Shown one piece after another: positions 1-9,005 of a stretch of 64,000 bases of DNA. Both the position numbers and the translations under genes were made by a program. This DNA is from Kutzneria sp. CA-103260 (GTDB taxonomy: Bacteria; Actinomycetota; Actinomycetes; Mycobacteriales; Pseudonocardiaceae). Under the pieces are notes generated by a model. That model saw nothing but the letters and a program-made list of their open reading frames with translations. It ran no database searches and was not told the DNA's origin. The stretch spans positions 8,246,001-8,310,000 of the forward strand of contig NZ_CP073318.1 in the NCBI RefSeq assembly GCF_018263855.1. The letters run 5' to 3'. Numbering within the stretch: the first letter of the stretch is position 1; each line of letters starts with the position of its first letter.

Positions 1-677
1 CGCAGACCATCCATATTGTTGATCATGACACGGCGATAGGACGAGGTCACCAGCCCTTGTGTCCGCAGTTGACGCATGGCCAGGCCGACGATGTCCACCT
101 TCGCGCCGATGAGCTTGCCGATTTCCTCTTGGGACAGCCGGACTCCCAGTTCATGGCCGTCCAGCACCGGCCGACCGTGCCGGTCAGCCAGCTCCAGCAG
201 AACCCTGGCGACCCGACAGGGCACGTCGTAGCCGGCGAAGTCGAGGCGGCGACGGTTCGCCCAGTCGAGCCGATCGGCGATCATTCGACACAGCGCTTCC
301 CAGGCATCGACATGACTGTTGAGAAACTCGATGAAGTCTCGATGCGGAATGGCGTGCACGATGCTGGGGGCGCAGACGGTGACCGTGGCCGTCCTGTTGC
401 CGTCGCGCAGCGCGGCCAGTTCACCCACTACGTCGCCACTGACCCGGATACCCAGCAGACTCTCGTCGCCGTTACGCGCGGTAGCGGTGACCTTCACGCA
501 GACCGAGGACTCCACCTGCCGCGATCGCAGCAAATGGACATCGGTCCGCGGGACCCCCTGTCTGATCAGCACGGTGCCAGTCGGACATTCTCGCGGCTCG
601 GCAAGCATCAGCAGATCCCGTTGCGTCCCCTCGTTCAGCCTGGCCATCAGTGTCCCGTCGGGCCACTTCAGCCGCAT
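1..677 (-). CDS. Crp/Fnr-family transcriptional regulator (3' end cut by window edge)
   Basis: My reverse-strand translation gives about 225 residues beginning MRLKWPDGTLMARLNEG, with no stop before the window edge, so the C-terminus is missing. Residues 15-125 look like a cyclic-nucleotide-binding beta barrel, with a phosphate-cassette-like GELAALRDGNRTATVTV in which the Glu and Arg expected for cNMP binding are present. A helix-turn-helix follows (RLSQEEIGKLIGAKVDIVG) and then a wing. It should act as a cytoplasmic homodimeric DNA-binding regulator. The ATG at 677 is preceded by a GGTGAGG ribosome site. cAMP binding is inferred. It could instead be a ligand-free or redox-sensing family member. 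Confidence 0.85.
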   Translation of the reverse strand, partial: MRLKWPDGTLMARLNEGTQRDLLMLAEPRECPTGTVLIRQGVPRTDVHLLRSRQVESSVCVKVTATARNGDESLLGIRVSGDVVGELAALRDGNRTATVTVCAPSIVHAIPHRDFIEFLNSHVDAWEALCRMIADRLDWANRRRLDFAGYDVPCRVARVLLELADRHGRPVLDGHELGVRLSQEEIGKLIGAKVDIVGLAMRQLRTQGLVTSSYRRVMINNMDGL

Positions 678-765
678 CGCACACCTCACCGATGGCAAAT
701 GCACCGCCACTCTCGAGAGCAAGACGCTCAGCCGGTAATCAACACGCGGGACCCCACCGCCGCGT

Positions 766-779
766 TACCCGTCAGGGTA
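766..779. promoter_or_regulatory. Small palindrome upstream of the Crp/Fnr gene
   Basis: TACCC-GTCA-GGGTA is a perfect 5-bp inverted repeat with a 4-base spacer, about 90 bp upstream of the Crp/Fnr start. It could be an operator for this gene, but it does not match the Crp consensus. Nothing else convincing is seen between 678 and 1046 apart from a nine-codon frame listed under findings. Confidence 0.25.
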
Positions 780-1046
780 CAGCAAAAGGCACCCCCCACA
801 ACCGATTAGCGTTTTACCCCTTCTTCAAAATGATCTTCCCTCCATGTCCGACATCTTCACTCCTCCCGCTACCAGCACAAACCACCCCACCCCGCCACAA
901 GATGAAAAAGGTTCACATCATCGCCGCACCACTTGCGCGCTCACACAACCACAAAGTTACGCCATCCAGCCGAAGGGAACCCACCTTCACCCCTCCGACC
1001 ACCCAGAATTGGCCATTTCCAGGCCACCACACTTCCAGGCTGTGTT

Positions 1047-1109
1047 TCAGGGGCTGAGGGCCGTGATGGTGATGGTCTCGGCTGCCACCACCATCTCGCC
1101 GCGCCACAT
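1047..1109 (-). CDS. Possible 20-residue peptide downstream of a SARP gene
   Basis: A 20-codon frame reads MWRGEMVVAAETITITALSP and begins 12 bp after the stop of the large SARP-type regulator, in the same direction. There is no clear ribosome site, so translation would depend on coupling to the upstream gene. The peptide is mildly amphipathic and ends in a run of Thr/Ile. I do not recognise it. It may be chance sequence. Conservation of this frame behind related regulators would be the deciding test. Confidence 0.2.
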   Translation of the reverse strand: MWRGEMVVAAETITITALSP

Positions 1110-1121
1110 CTGAAACACGAT

Positions 1122-4100
1122 CTAGCCGGAGATGGCGGCCCGAATCCGTTCCGCCCAGGCCCGGCCGTCGACGGTGCGCAGGGCTTCGCGGTTGAGCTCG
1201 TCCGCGGCCCTGATATCGCCGCGGTACTTCCGCACCTGCGCCATCGCGTGCAGGGACCACGCGGAGCCATTGGGATTGCCGGCCTCCTGGTAGATCCCCC
1301 GTGCCTCCACGGCGAACGCGTAGGCGTCGGTCATCGCCTGCTCGCCGCCGCGGCCGATCAGCAGCAGGGCCAACAACATCAGCGCCCGGGCCCGGTACAG
1401 CGGCAGCGGGGCGGCGAGTTGTAGCGCCTGCCGGCCGGTGACCAGGGCCTCCTCGAGGCGGCCGACCGAGCTCATGGCCATCGCGCCGCCGATCAGCACC
1501 CACAGCCGGGTGCGCAGGTGCCGGACCTCGTCGATGGCGGCCAGCGTCTCGTCGAAGCACCGCATGGCGTCGTCGTACCGGCCGGACATGTGCAGGGTCA
1601 GGCCCACCACGGACAGGCTCATGGCCTGGGCCCGCCGGTTGCCGGTGCGGCGGGCACTGCCCAACGCCTCCCGGGCCAGCTCCAGCGCGGGCTCGCCCTG
1701 CCCGGTCATCTGGTACGCGTTGGCCAGCCGGTGCAGCACTTCGAGGCCGCCGTTCATCTCCCCCAGCGCCCGGAACATGCCCAGCGCGGTGGTCAACTGC
1801 TCGATGGCCTCGTCGGGATGGCCCCGTTCCAGCAGGGCGGCCCCGAGATTGGCCACGCTGTGGGCCTCGCAGTGCCGCAGTCCGGCGTCCCGGCACAGCT
1901 CGATGGACCGCCGGCAGTGCTCGATGGCCTCCCCGAGCCGGCCCAGTTCCAGCAGCACGAAGCCGATGTTGGCCCGCCCGATCACCTCGATGTCCCGCAG
2001 CCCGGCCCGCTGGGCCAGCTCCAGCACCTCGTCGAAGTACGCGGCCGCCTCGTCGAACTGGCCCAGTTCCAGGTGCGAGTTGCCCGCGTTGTTGAGCGAG
2101 GCGGCCGCCCCGTCGTCGGCGCCGAGCTCGCGGAATATCTCGGCGGCGGACAGGAAGCTGTCGATGGCCTCTTCCTGCCGGTCCATGTTCCACTGCGCGG
2201 AGCCGAGGTTGAACAGCATCGCGGCCTCACCGCGCCGGTCGCCGGCCCGCCGGGCCACGGTGACGGCGGTGGAGGCGGTGGCGAACCAGTCCACGTTGTA
2301 CTGGTGGGCCAGGAAGTAGCCGCGCAGCGCGTCGGCCAGCCGGACGGCGTGCTCGGAGAGGTGGTGCCGGGCCGCATGGCCGAAGGCGGCGATCAGGTTG
2401 AGGCGCTCGGCGTCCAGCCAGGCCACGGCGTCGGCCTCGGTGGCGAACTGCCGGCCCCGCTGCCGGCCGACGACCAGCCGCACCAGATCCCGGTAGGCCA
2501 CGTGGGCCGCGCCGATCGCGCCGGAGAGGTAGTGGTCGAGCAGCCGTCGAACCACGATGTCCCGCTCGGTGCGGGTGTTCTCCTCGTGTTCACGCTGCGC
2601 GGCGTAGAGCCGGATCAGATCGTGGAACTGGAACCGGCCCGGCACCACCTGCTGCACGAGGTGCACGGCGGCGAGCTGGTCGAGCAGGTCCCCGGCGTCG
2701 GCGGTGTCGCTGGCCAGCAGCGCGGCGGCGGCCTGCGGCGTGAAGTCCGGGCCGGGCACCAGACCCAGCAGCCGGAACAGCTCCCGCGCCCGCGGTTGCA
2801 GCGTCGTATAGGAAAGGTCGAAGGCGGCCCGGACGGCGGTGCCCTCGTCGCCGGCGATGCTCAGCGCCGACAGCCGGTTGCCGTTGCGGAGCTCAGCGAC
2901 GTAGTCGGCCAGTCCTGACGGCGGCGACTTGGCCAGGTTGGCGGCGGCGATCCTCAATGCCAGCGGCAGGTACGCGCACAGCCGGGCCAGCTCGGTGGAG
3001 GCCGGCAGATCCTTGAGCTCCGGCCCGAGCACGGCGCTGAGCAGCTGGCTGGACTCGGTCGGCGTGAGCGGCTCCAGCAGCACGGTGGCCACGTCGAGCA
3101 GCCGGCTGCGCAGGTCGTTGCGGCTGGTCACCAGCACCGCGCAGCCGGCGGCCGGCGGCAGCAGCGGCCGGATCTGGTCGGCCGCGGCCGCGTTGTCCAG
3201 CACGATCAGGATCCGCTTGCCGTGCACCAGGGAACGGAAGGCCGCGGCCTGGTGGTCGACGTCGATCGGGATCTGCTCCGGCGGCACGCCCATCGCGCGC
3301 AGGAACCGGGACAGCACCTGGGCGGTGCTCAGCGCCGGGCCGAGGGCGTAGCCGCGCAGGTTGGCGTAGAGCTGGCCGTCGGGGAAACGGGGCCGCAGCC
3401 GGTGGGCGAGATGCACGATGAAGGCGGTCTTGCCGACGCCGGGCGGCCCCGTCACGGCGATCGGCCCGTCCGGCGGACCGAGTTCGAACCGGGCCACCAG
3501 CTCGTCGATCAGCTCCGCCCGCCCGACGAAGTCGGCGATGTCGGCCGGCAGCTGCGAGGGCACGACCACCGGCCGCGTCGCCTCGGAGGCGATCGGGGCC
3601 AGCAGCTCGGGGTCGTTGCGCAGCATGGCCTGGTGCAGCCGGCGCAGCGGCTCGCCGGGGTCGATGCCCAGCTCGTCGGCCAGGTAGCCGGCCACGCCCT
3701 GGTAGGCGGCGAGCGCGTCGGCCTGCCGGCCGCTGCGGTGCAGTGCCAGCATCAGCTGGCCCCAGAACGGCTCCCGCGCCGGGTGTTTGGCGGTCAGCGA
3801 CTGGAGCTCGGCGATCAGCGCCTGGTGCCGACCGCGCTGCAACTCGATGTCGATACGGCGTTCGAGCACCTGGAGGTGCTGCTCCACCAGCTGCGGAACC
3901 ACGTTGCGCTGCAACGAGTCCGACGGCACGTCGGCCAGCGGGGCACCTCGCCACAGTTGCAGGGCCTCGTCCAGCGCGGCCGCCGCGGCGGTCAGGTCGC
4001 CGGCGTCACCGGCCCGCGTGCCCTCGTCGGACAGCTCCCGGAACCGCTCCAGGTCGACCGATCCCGGCGGCACGTCGATGTAGTAGCCCTCGGGCGCGGT

Positions 4101-4352
4101 CCGCACCAGCGCCGGGTCGCCGAGGGTCTGGCGCAGCCGCAGCACGTAGGTCTGCAGCGTGCCGCGGGCCCGGGCCGGCGGGTTGCCGGCCCACAGCCGC
4201 TCCACCAGAGCGTCCACCGGAACCACCCGGTTGGCCCGCAGCAGCAGGCTGGCCAGCAGCGTGCGGTGCTTGGCCGCGCGGATCGGCACCGGCCGGCCGG
4301 CCTTGGACACCTCAAGCGGGCCGAGAATGCGGAAGCGCATGTCAGGGGACAC
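1122..4352 (-). CDS. AfsR/SARP-family regulator: winged helix-BTAD-NB-ARC-TPR
   Basis: About 1076 residues. An OmpR-like winged helix (about 1-95, opening MRFRILGPLEV) is followed by a bacterial transcriptional activation domain (to about 245). The STAND/NB-ARC ATPase has Walker A GPPGVGKTAF near residue 305 and a Walker B-like ILIVLDNAAAA. A long C-terminal TPR array follows (about 680-1000). Family members are cytoplasmic ATP-dependent activators, often of secondary metabolism or morphogenesis. I chose GTG at 4352 because GAGAGGAGG lies just upstream. ATG 4376 would add eight residues and ATG 4340 would remove four. The next gene upstream is a paralogue 99 bp away on the same strand. No biosynthetic cluster is visible nearby, so the target is unknown. 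Confidence 0.9.
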   Translation of the reverse strand: MSPDMRFRILGPLEVSKAGRPVPIRAAKHRTLLASLLLRANRVVPVDALVERLWAGNPPARARGTLQTYVLRLRQTLGDPALVRTAPEGYYIDVPPGSVDLERFRELSDEGTRAGDAGDLTAAAAALDEALQLWRGAPLADVPSDSLQRNVVPQLVEQHLQVLERRIDIELQRGRHQALIAELQSLTAKHPAREPFWGQLMLALHRSGRQADALAAYQGVAGYLADELGIDPGEPLRRLHQAMLRNDPELLAPIASEATRPVVVPSQLPADIADFVGRAELIDELVARFELGPPDGPIAVTGPPGVGKTAFIVHLAHRLRPRFPDGQLYANLRGYALGPALSTAQVLSRFLRAMGVPPEQIPIDVDHQAAAFRSLVHGKRILIVLDNAAAADQIRPLLPPAAGCAVLVTSRNDLRSRLLDVATVLLEPLTPTESSQLLSAVLGPELKDLPASTELARLCAYLPLALRIAAANLAKSPPSGLADYVAELRNGNRLSALSIAGDEGTAVRAAFDLSYTTLQPRARELFRLLGLVPGPDFTPQAAAALLASDTADAGDLLDQLAAVHLVQQVVPGRFQFHDLIRLYAAQREHEENTRTERDIVVRRLLDHYLSGAIGAAHVAYRDLVRLVVGRQRGRQFATEADAVAWLDAERLNLIAAFGHAARHHLSEHAVRLADALRGYFLAHQYNVDWFATASTAVTVARRAGDRRGEAAMLFNLGSAQWNMDRQEEAIDSFLSAAEIFRELGADDGAAASLNNAGNSHLELGQFDEAAAYFDEVLELAQRAGLRDIEVIGRANIGFVLLELGRLGEAIEHCRRSIELCRDAGLRHCEAHSVANLGAALLERGHPDEAIEQLTTALGMFRALGEMNGGLEVLHRLANAYQMTGQGEPALELAREALGSARRTGNRRAQAMSLSVVGLTLHMSGRYDDAMRCFDETLAAIDEVRHLRTRLWVLIGGAMAMSSVGRLEEALVTGRQALQLAAPLPLYRARALMLLALLLIGRGGEQAMTDAYAFAVEARGIYQEAGNPNGSAWSLHAMAQVRKYRGDIRAADELNREALRTVDGRAWAERIRAAISG

Positions 4353-4451
4353 GCCAGCCTCCTCTCGGCCGTGCATTCGTGGCCTTCCAGCCTAGGAGTG
4401 TCCCGGAGCGTCCACTAGCGAAAAACGAACTTGCTACCGCGATCCGCCAGT

Positions 4452-7400
4452 CTAGTTCGGTGACGCCGGGAGTCCCATGCCGGACAACAGCGTGGCGGCC
4501 TCGGCAATGTGGCGAGTGGACGCTTCGCCGTCGCCGGCGGCCCGGTAGGCGTCGGCCAGCAGGCGCAGCGCGCGGGCCTCCCACAGCCGCAGGCCGGTCT
4601 TGCGCAGCAGCGCCACCGCTCGCTCGCCGAAGTCGGTCGCCGCCTCGTGCTGCTGGCGGCGCAGGTGGACGTGCGCCTGCGCGAGCAGCGCCCGGCCCTG
4701 GGACAGCCGCAGCTCGTGATGGCCGGTCAGGGCCACCGCCTCGACCGCGTGGGCCAGCGCCTGATCGTCGTCGCGCAGCGCGTGGGCCAGCCCGATCAGC
4801 GCCTCGACCTCGCCGAACCGCAGGTCGCGCTGGCGGCTCAGGCCCAGCGCGTGCCGGTAGTGCTCGATGGCGTCCTCGACCCGGTGGCCGACCAGGGCCA
4901 CGTCGCCGAGCGTGTTCAGCGCGTCGATCCGCGACCGGAACAGGCTCGGCGAGGCGGCCAGCTCCAGCGCGGTGGCGGCCATCCGCTCGGCCTCCTCCTG
5001 CCGGCCGAAGTCCAGCCGCACCAGCGCCATCGCGTTGAACAGCCCGGACTCGCTCTCCTGGTTGCCCAGCCGGCGGCTCAGCGCCACGCCGTGCTCGAAG
5101 TACTCCTCGACGGCCTCGAACCGGCCCATGTGCCGGCTGAAGTTGAGCAGGTTGTTGAGGCAGGTCACCTCGCCGTGCTCGATGCGCAGGTCGGCGCAGA
5201 TGGCCCGGGCCCGGGCCAGGTAGCCGAAGCCCTCCTCGGTCTCGCCCAGGCTGACCTGCACCAGGCCCAGGTTGAACAGCACCGGGGCCTGCCGGGTCGG
5301 GTCGCCCTCGGCGATCTCCAGCGCGTTGGCGAACCGGGTGGCCGCGCCGTCCAGGTCGCCCATCTCGGACAGTGCGATGGCCAGGTTGGTCAGCGCCGAG
5401 TACTCGCCGACACGCAGCCCGGCCCGGCGGAACACCTCCAGCGCGCGGGCATAGCTGTCGGCGGCCTCGTTGGCCCGGCCACGGCTCCAGTCCAGGGCGG
5501 CCCGGTTGTAGCGCATCGCCGCCTCGGCGACCTCGTCCCCGGCGGCGGCCGCCGCGGCCAGGCCGGCCTGGGTGACCAGCTGCCACTCGGTGGCCAGCCG
5601 CTGGGCGTAGAAGAAGCCGCGCAGCGAGTCCACCAGCTGCCAGACGATCTCGCCGGCGCCCTGCTGGATCAGCGGCACCAGGTTGGGCAGCTCGGTGGCC
5701 ATCCAGTCCAGCGCCTGGTCCCGGTCGCCGAACCGGTCCGGCCCCGGGCGGGGCGGCAACGGCACCAGGCTGGGCACCTCGGGGCCGAGTAGATCGGCCG
5801 CCTCGGCGACGGCGTGCAAGTAATAGGTGTGGAGACGACCAAGAGCCTGGTCCTCGGGCTCGGCCAGCGCCCGCTCGTGCGCGTACACGCGGAGCAGGTC
5901 GTAGGCCTGGTAGCGGCCGGGGGTCAGCTGCTGCACCAGGTTCGCGGCCGACAGCTGGTCGAGCAGCCGGCGGGCCTGCGGCGGCGGGCAGTCGGCGAGG
6001 GCGGCCATGGCCTCGGGCGTGAGGTCCTGGCCGGGCGCGAGGCCGACCAGCCGGAAGGCCCGCTTGGCCGGTTCGTCCAACGCCTCATAGGAAAGGTCGA
6101 ACGCCGCGCGCACGGTGACGGTCTCGTCCCCGTCGGCGGCCAGCGCCGCCAGCCGGCTCCCCTCGCGCAGCCGGGCCAGTTGCTCGGCCAGCCGGGGTTG
6201 GTCGTCGCCGATCATGTTGGCGGCGGCGATGCGCAGCGCCAGCGGGAGATGCGTGCACAACTCGGCCAGCTCCGCGGCGGCGGCCGGCTCCACCCGGACC
6301 ACCTCGTCGCCGAGAATCCGGGACAGCAGGGTGTTCGACTCGGCCGGGGTCAGGCCGCCGACGTGCACGCGGCTCGCGCCCTGCTCGGCGACCAGTCCGC
6401 GTAGCGCGTCCCGGCTGGTGATCAACACCGCGCAGCCAGGGTCGCCGGGCAGCAGCGGGCGGATCTGGCCGGGCCGGGCCGCGTTGTCCAGCACGATGAG
6501 CATTCGCTTGCCGGCCAACAGGGATCTCAGCGCCGCCGACTGCTCGTCGAGCTCGGTCGGCACGTCGTCGGCGGCCACGCCCAGCGCCCGCAGGAACCGG
6601 GCGAGCACCTGGTCCGGCCCCAGCGCCGGGCCCCGCGCGTGGCCGCGCAGGTCGACGAACAGCTGTCCGTCGGGGAAACGGGCGCGCAGTCGGTGCGCGA
6701 CATGCACGGCGAGCGCGGTCTTTCCGGTGCCCGGCGGACCGGTCAGCACCACCACCGGGGTGGCGGCCGGCGGCTCGGCCGGCGCCAGCCGCTCCGCGAC
6801 CAGGGCCGCGGTCGCCTCCCGGCCGACGAAGTTGATCACCTCGGGCGGCAGCTGCGCCGGCACGGATGTCTTGGCCCCCAACGGGGTTCGCAGGCTCGGA
6901 TGGTCGGACAGCACGGCCTGGTGCACGCGCAGCAACTCGGCGCCGGGGTCCACGCCGAGCTCGTCGGTGAGGTACTCGTACACCTCTCTATATATGTGCA
7001 GTGCGTCGGCGCGGCGGCCCGAGCGGTAGAGGGCGGTCATCAGCTGGGCCCAGACCTGCTCGCGGGCCGGGTTGGCGTCGGCCAGCTCGCGCAGCTCCGG
7101 CAGCAGCTCCTCGTGCCGGCCGAGGGCGAGGCCGGCGGCGATGCGGCGCTCGCGGGCGTCCAGCCGCTCCGCCGCCAGGCGGTTGATCTCGTTGTGCCGC
7201 AACGGATCCAGCGACAGGTCGGCCAGCACCGGGCCGCGCCAGAGGGCCAGCGCCTCGGTCAGCAGGGTCCAGCTGGTCGGCACGTCGTCGACCGCGCGGG
7301 CGGCGACGAGCAGTTCGCGGAACCGGGTGGCGTCCAGTGAGCCGGCCGGGACGTCGAGCGCGTAACCGTCCTGGGCGGTGCGCAGGGCGCAGGCCGGGCC

Positions 7401-7631
7401 GAGCTGCTGGCGCAGGCGCATGACATAGGTGCGCAGCGTGTTGCGGGCGCCGGCGGGCGGCCGCTCGCCCCACACCACGTCGATGAGCTCGGCGGCCGGG
7501 ATGGCGTGGTTCGCGCGGAGCAGAAGGGAGCCGAGCAGCAGCCGCTGCTTGGCCGCGGGCAGCGGCCGGGGCACGCCGTCGATCAGGACCTCGAGCGGGC
7601 CGAGCACACGAAACTCGATCTCGGCCGCCAT
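4452..7631 (-). CDS. AfsR/SARP-family regulator, paralogue of its neighbour
   Basis: 1059 residues with the same order as the downstream gene: winged helix (opening MAAEIEFRVLGPLEVL), BTAD to about 240, NB-ARC ATPase with Walker A GPPGTGKTALA near residue 295 and Walker B-like MLIVLDNAARP, then TPRs. The ATG at 7631 is preceded by a GAGGGGAGGGGG ribosome site. The two genes are tandem, same strand, and colinear over nearly their whole length with many shared motifs, which points to duplication followed by divergence. The NB-ARC core suggests ATP-driven oligomerisation controlled by the TPR sensor. The signal and the regulon cannot be read from the sequence. Confidence 0.9.
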   Translation of the reverse strand: MAAEIEFRVLGPLEVLIDGVPRPLPAAKQRLLLGSLLLRANHAIPAAELIDVVWGERPPAGARNTLRTYVMRLRQQLGPACALRTAQDGYALDVPAGSLDATRFRELLVAARAVDDVPTSWTLLTEALALWRGPVLADLSLDPLRHNEINRLAAERLDARERRIAAGLALGRHEELLPELRELADANPAREQVWAQLMTALYRSGRRADALHIYREVYEYLTDELGVDPGAELLRVHQAVLSDHPSLRTPLGAKTSVPAQLPPEVINFVGREATAALVAERLAPAEPPAATPVVVLTGPPGTGKTALAVHVAHRLRARFPDGQLFVDLRGHARGPALGPDQVLARFLRALGVAADDVPTELDEQSAALRSLLAGKRMLIVLDNAARPGQIRPLLPGDPGCAVLITSRDALRGLVAEQGASRVHVGGLTPAESNTLLSRILGDEVVRVEPAAAAELAELCTHLPLALRIAAANMIGDDQPRLAEQLARLREGSRLAALAADGDETVTVRAAFDLSYEALDEPAKRAFRLVGLAPGQDLTPEAMAALADCPPPQARRLLDQLSAANLVQQLTPGRYQAYDLLRVYAHERALAEPEDQALGRLHTYYLHAVAEAADLLGPEVPSLVPLPPRPGPDRFGDRDQALDWMATELPNLVPLIQQGAGEIVWQLVDSLRGFFYAQRLATEWQLVTQAGLAAAAAAGDEVAEAAMRYNRAALDWSRGRANEAADSYARALEVFRRAGLRVGEYSALTNLAIALSEMGDLDGAATRFANALEIAEGDPTRQAPVLFNLGLVQVSLGETEEGFGYLARARAICADLRIEHGEVTCLNNLLNFSRHMGRFEAVEEYFEHGVALSRRLGNQESESGLFNAMALVRLDFGRQEEAERMAATALELAASPSLFRSRIDALNTLGDVALVGHRVEDAIEHYRHALGLSRQRDLRFGEVEALIGLAHALRDDDQALAHAVEAVALTGHHELRLSQGRALLAQAHVHLRRQQHEAATDFGERAVALLRKTGLRLWEARALRLLADAYRAAGDGEASTRHIAEAATLLSGMGLPASPN

Positions 7632-7891
7632 CCAGCCCGCCCCCTCCCCTCGACCGTCGGTCCCCTTGAGGAGAGCCTAGCGGTCCGCCGCGGCGTCCTG
7701 GATCGATACAGACCGATGGCGCGCAAGGGGTTTCCGGGCAACTTTTCGGTTGCGCAATACCCATCGCTTTTGGCCTAAACCACGTGACACAGGCCTCACG
7801 TTGGGTGATCGATCTCGACTTGGAAACGGCCAGATAACGACGATCTGACCTGCGGAAACACCCGGGATCGGGCCGGGTTGCGTCGCGTTAC

Positions 7892-7907
7892 TGTGATGAC
7901 GGTCACA
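7892..7907. promoter_or_regulatory. Perfect Crp/GlxR-type site upstream of rpfA
   Basis: TGTGA-TGACGG-TCACA matches the TGTGA-N6-TCACA consensus in all ten specified bases. It lies about 20 bp upstream of a candidate -35 box for the rpf gene. In M. tuberculosis, Crp (Rv3676) is known to control rpfA, so the arrangement fits a conserved input. Activator or repressor action here is not determined. Confidence 0.75.
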
Positions 7908-7918
7908 CGCTTCAGCAT

Positions 7919-7947
7919 TTGGCGTTCCCGCCGCCGTTACCTAGTGT
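7919..7947 (+). promoter_or_regulatory. Candidate sigma-70-type promoter of rpfA
   Basis: TTGGCG (7919-7924) and TAGTGT (7942-7947) are separated by 17 bp, a good match to actinobacterial housekeeping promoters. Transcription would begin near 7954 and give a leader of about 250 nt carrying the riboswitch. No start site has been measured. Confidence 0.5.
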
Positions 7948-7974
7948 CGCTTCTCGGTCGAACCCGAAACGACC

Positions 7975-8180
7975 AGCAGTACCCGAGAGACCGAAGCGCC
8001 AAACCCTGTTCGGCGGTCTCTCGGACACGAACCCCGAGCGAAGGACAACTACCGAACAGGGGCGGGGGAACCACCCCTGGGCGCCCGAGAACCGCCCAGC
8101 GGGATGTGCACCACCCGGAACCCCAGGCCGGCGTTCGACGGACACACGTGTGCCCGTTGAGCCGGCGAGCTCGTGACGCA
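7975..8180 (+). ncRNA. c-di-AMP (ydaO/yuaA-type) riboswitch in the rpfA leader
   Basis: The leader contains the conserved block GGGGCGGGGGAACCACCCC (about 8059-8077), followed by a GGGCGCCCG segment and several short pairing arms, such as GGTCTCTCGG (8014-8023) against upstream CCGAGAGACC (7983-7992). A long structured leader before an Rpf gene is the classic setting of the ydaO class in actinobacteria, where c-di-AMP binding switches expression off. The boundaries are approximate. A covariance-model search would confirm or reject it. Confidence 0.75.
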
Positions 8181-8201
8181 GGCGCTGTAGGCGAGAGGTC
8201 A

Positions 8202-8852
8202 ATGAGTTCTTACCGTGGTAAGCACCGTTCGCAGTCCAACGTCGCCCGTACCGTGACCCAGGTTGCCCTGGCCGGTGCGATTGTCGCCGCCCCGATGGCG
8301 ATTGCGGCGGGTACCGCCAACGCGGCGCCGAGCGCGGACTGGGACGCTGTCGCCAAGTGCGAGAGCGGTGGCAACTGGGCGATCAACACCGGCAACGGGT
8401 TCTACGGCGGTCTTCAGTTCACCGCCAGCACCTGGCGTGCCTACGGCGGTGCGGCCTACGCGCCGACCGCCAACCTGGCCAGCCGCGACGCGCAGATCGC
8501 CGTCGCCAACCGGGTCCTCGCCGCCCAGGGCCCCCACGCCTGGCCGAACTGCTTCCGGTACGGCACCACCAGTGGTGTCGGCGCTCCCGCGCCGGCCCCG
8601 GCCCCGAAGGCCGCTCCCAAGGCCACCCCGCGCAAGGCCGCCCCGGTGGCCCCGCAGGCGGAGGCTCCGGTCCAGGCCCCGAAGCTGAACGGCAACGGCG
8701 ACTACACCGTCGTCGCGGGCGACACGCTGTCCACCCTGGTGGGCAAGCTGAACCTGAGCGGCACCTGGCAGGACCTGTACAACAAGAACAAGGACGTCAT
8801 CGGTTCGGACCCGAACCTGATCATCGTCGGTCAGAAGCTGGCCACGAAGTGA
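8202..8852 (+). CDS. rpfA: Resuscitation-promoting factor with LysM domain
   Basis: 216 residues. A Sec signal peptide of about 40 residues ends ANA-AP. The Rpf transglycosylase-like domain (about 45-118) has the catalytic Glu in KCESGGNW and two cysteines (KCES and NCFRYG) that would form the usual disulfide. An Ala/Pro/Lys linker follows, then a C-terminal LysM peptidoglycan-binding domain (about 165-214). Secreted Rpf proteins cleave peptidoglycan and promote exit from dormancy. The ATG at 8202 follows GAGAGG, and the longer upstream frame is riboswitch sequence, not protein. The gene sits beside mog/moaE and moaC as rpfA does in M. tuberculosis, which supports the name. Upstream control is described at the Crp site and riboswitch. 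Confidence 0.92.
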   Translation: MSSYRGKHRSQSNVARTVTQVALAGAIVAAPMAIAAGTANAAPSADWDAVAKCESGGNWAINTGNGFYGGLQFTASTWRAYGGAAYAPTANLASRDAQIAVANRVLAAQGPHAWPNCFRYGTTSGVGAPAPAPAPKAAPKATPRKAAPVAPQAEAPVQAPKLNGNGDYTVVAGDTLSTLVGKLNLSGTWQDLYNKNKDVIGSDPNLIIVGQKLATK

Positions 8853-8870
8853 CGTCTGTCTAGCGCCCTG

Positions 8871-8924
8871 AGCGCCCCATGTTCGCGCTGTGTCCGATTT
8901 CCTGGACAGCGAACATGGGGCGCT
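8871..8924. terminator. Long hairpin between convergent rpfA and mog-moaE
   Basis: AGCGCCCCATGTTCGC (8871-8886) pairs perfectly with 8909-8924 across a 22-base loop and is followed by TTTTC at 8931. It lies between two convergent genes and probably terminates one or both. The stem is unusually long and GC-rich and may also belong to a dispersed intergenic repeat family. Confidence 0.6.
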
Positions 8925-8934
8925 AGAGCGTTTT

Positions 8935-8986
8935 CTGGGGGCCGAGCCCCAGACCCCCACGCCGGGGGCTCCGCCCCGGACCCCGC
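8935..8986 (-). repeat. GC-rich dispersed repeat, copy 1
   Basis: Read on the minus strand this segment resembles 43262-43311 on the plus strand. Both share GGGGTCCGGGGCG, then AG/CCC, CGGCGTGGGGG and a final GGGCC/GGCCC stem. Both copies sit at the 3' ends of genes. No coding content is evident. Confidence 0.5.
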
Positions 8987-9005
8987 TCCGTGATGGCGGC
9001 ACCGA

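Noticed and set aside
57..809. 250-codon plus-strand frame at the left edge
   Set aside because: It is antisense to the Crp/Fnr gene, whose minus-strand translation has clear cNMP-binding and HTH motifs.
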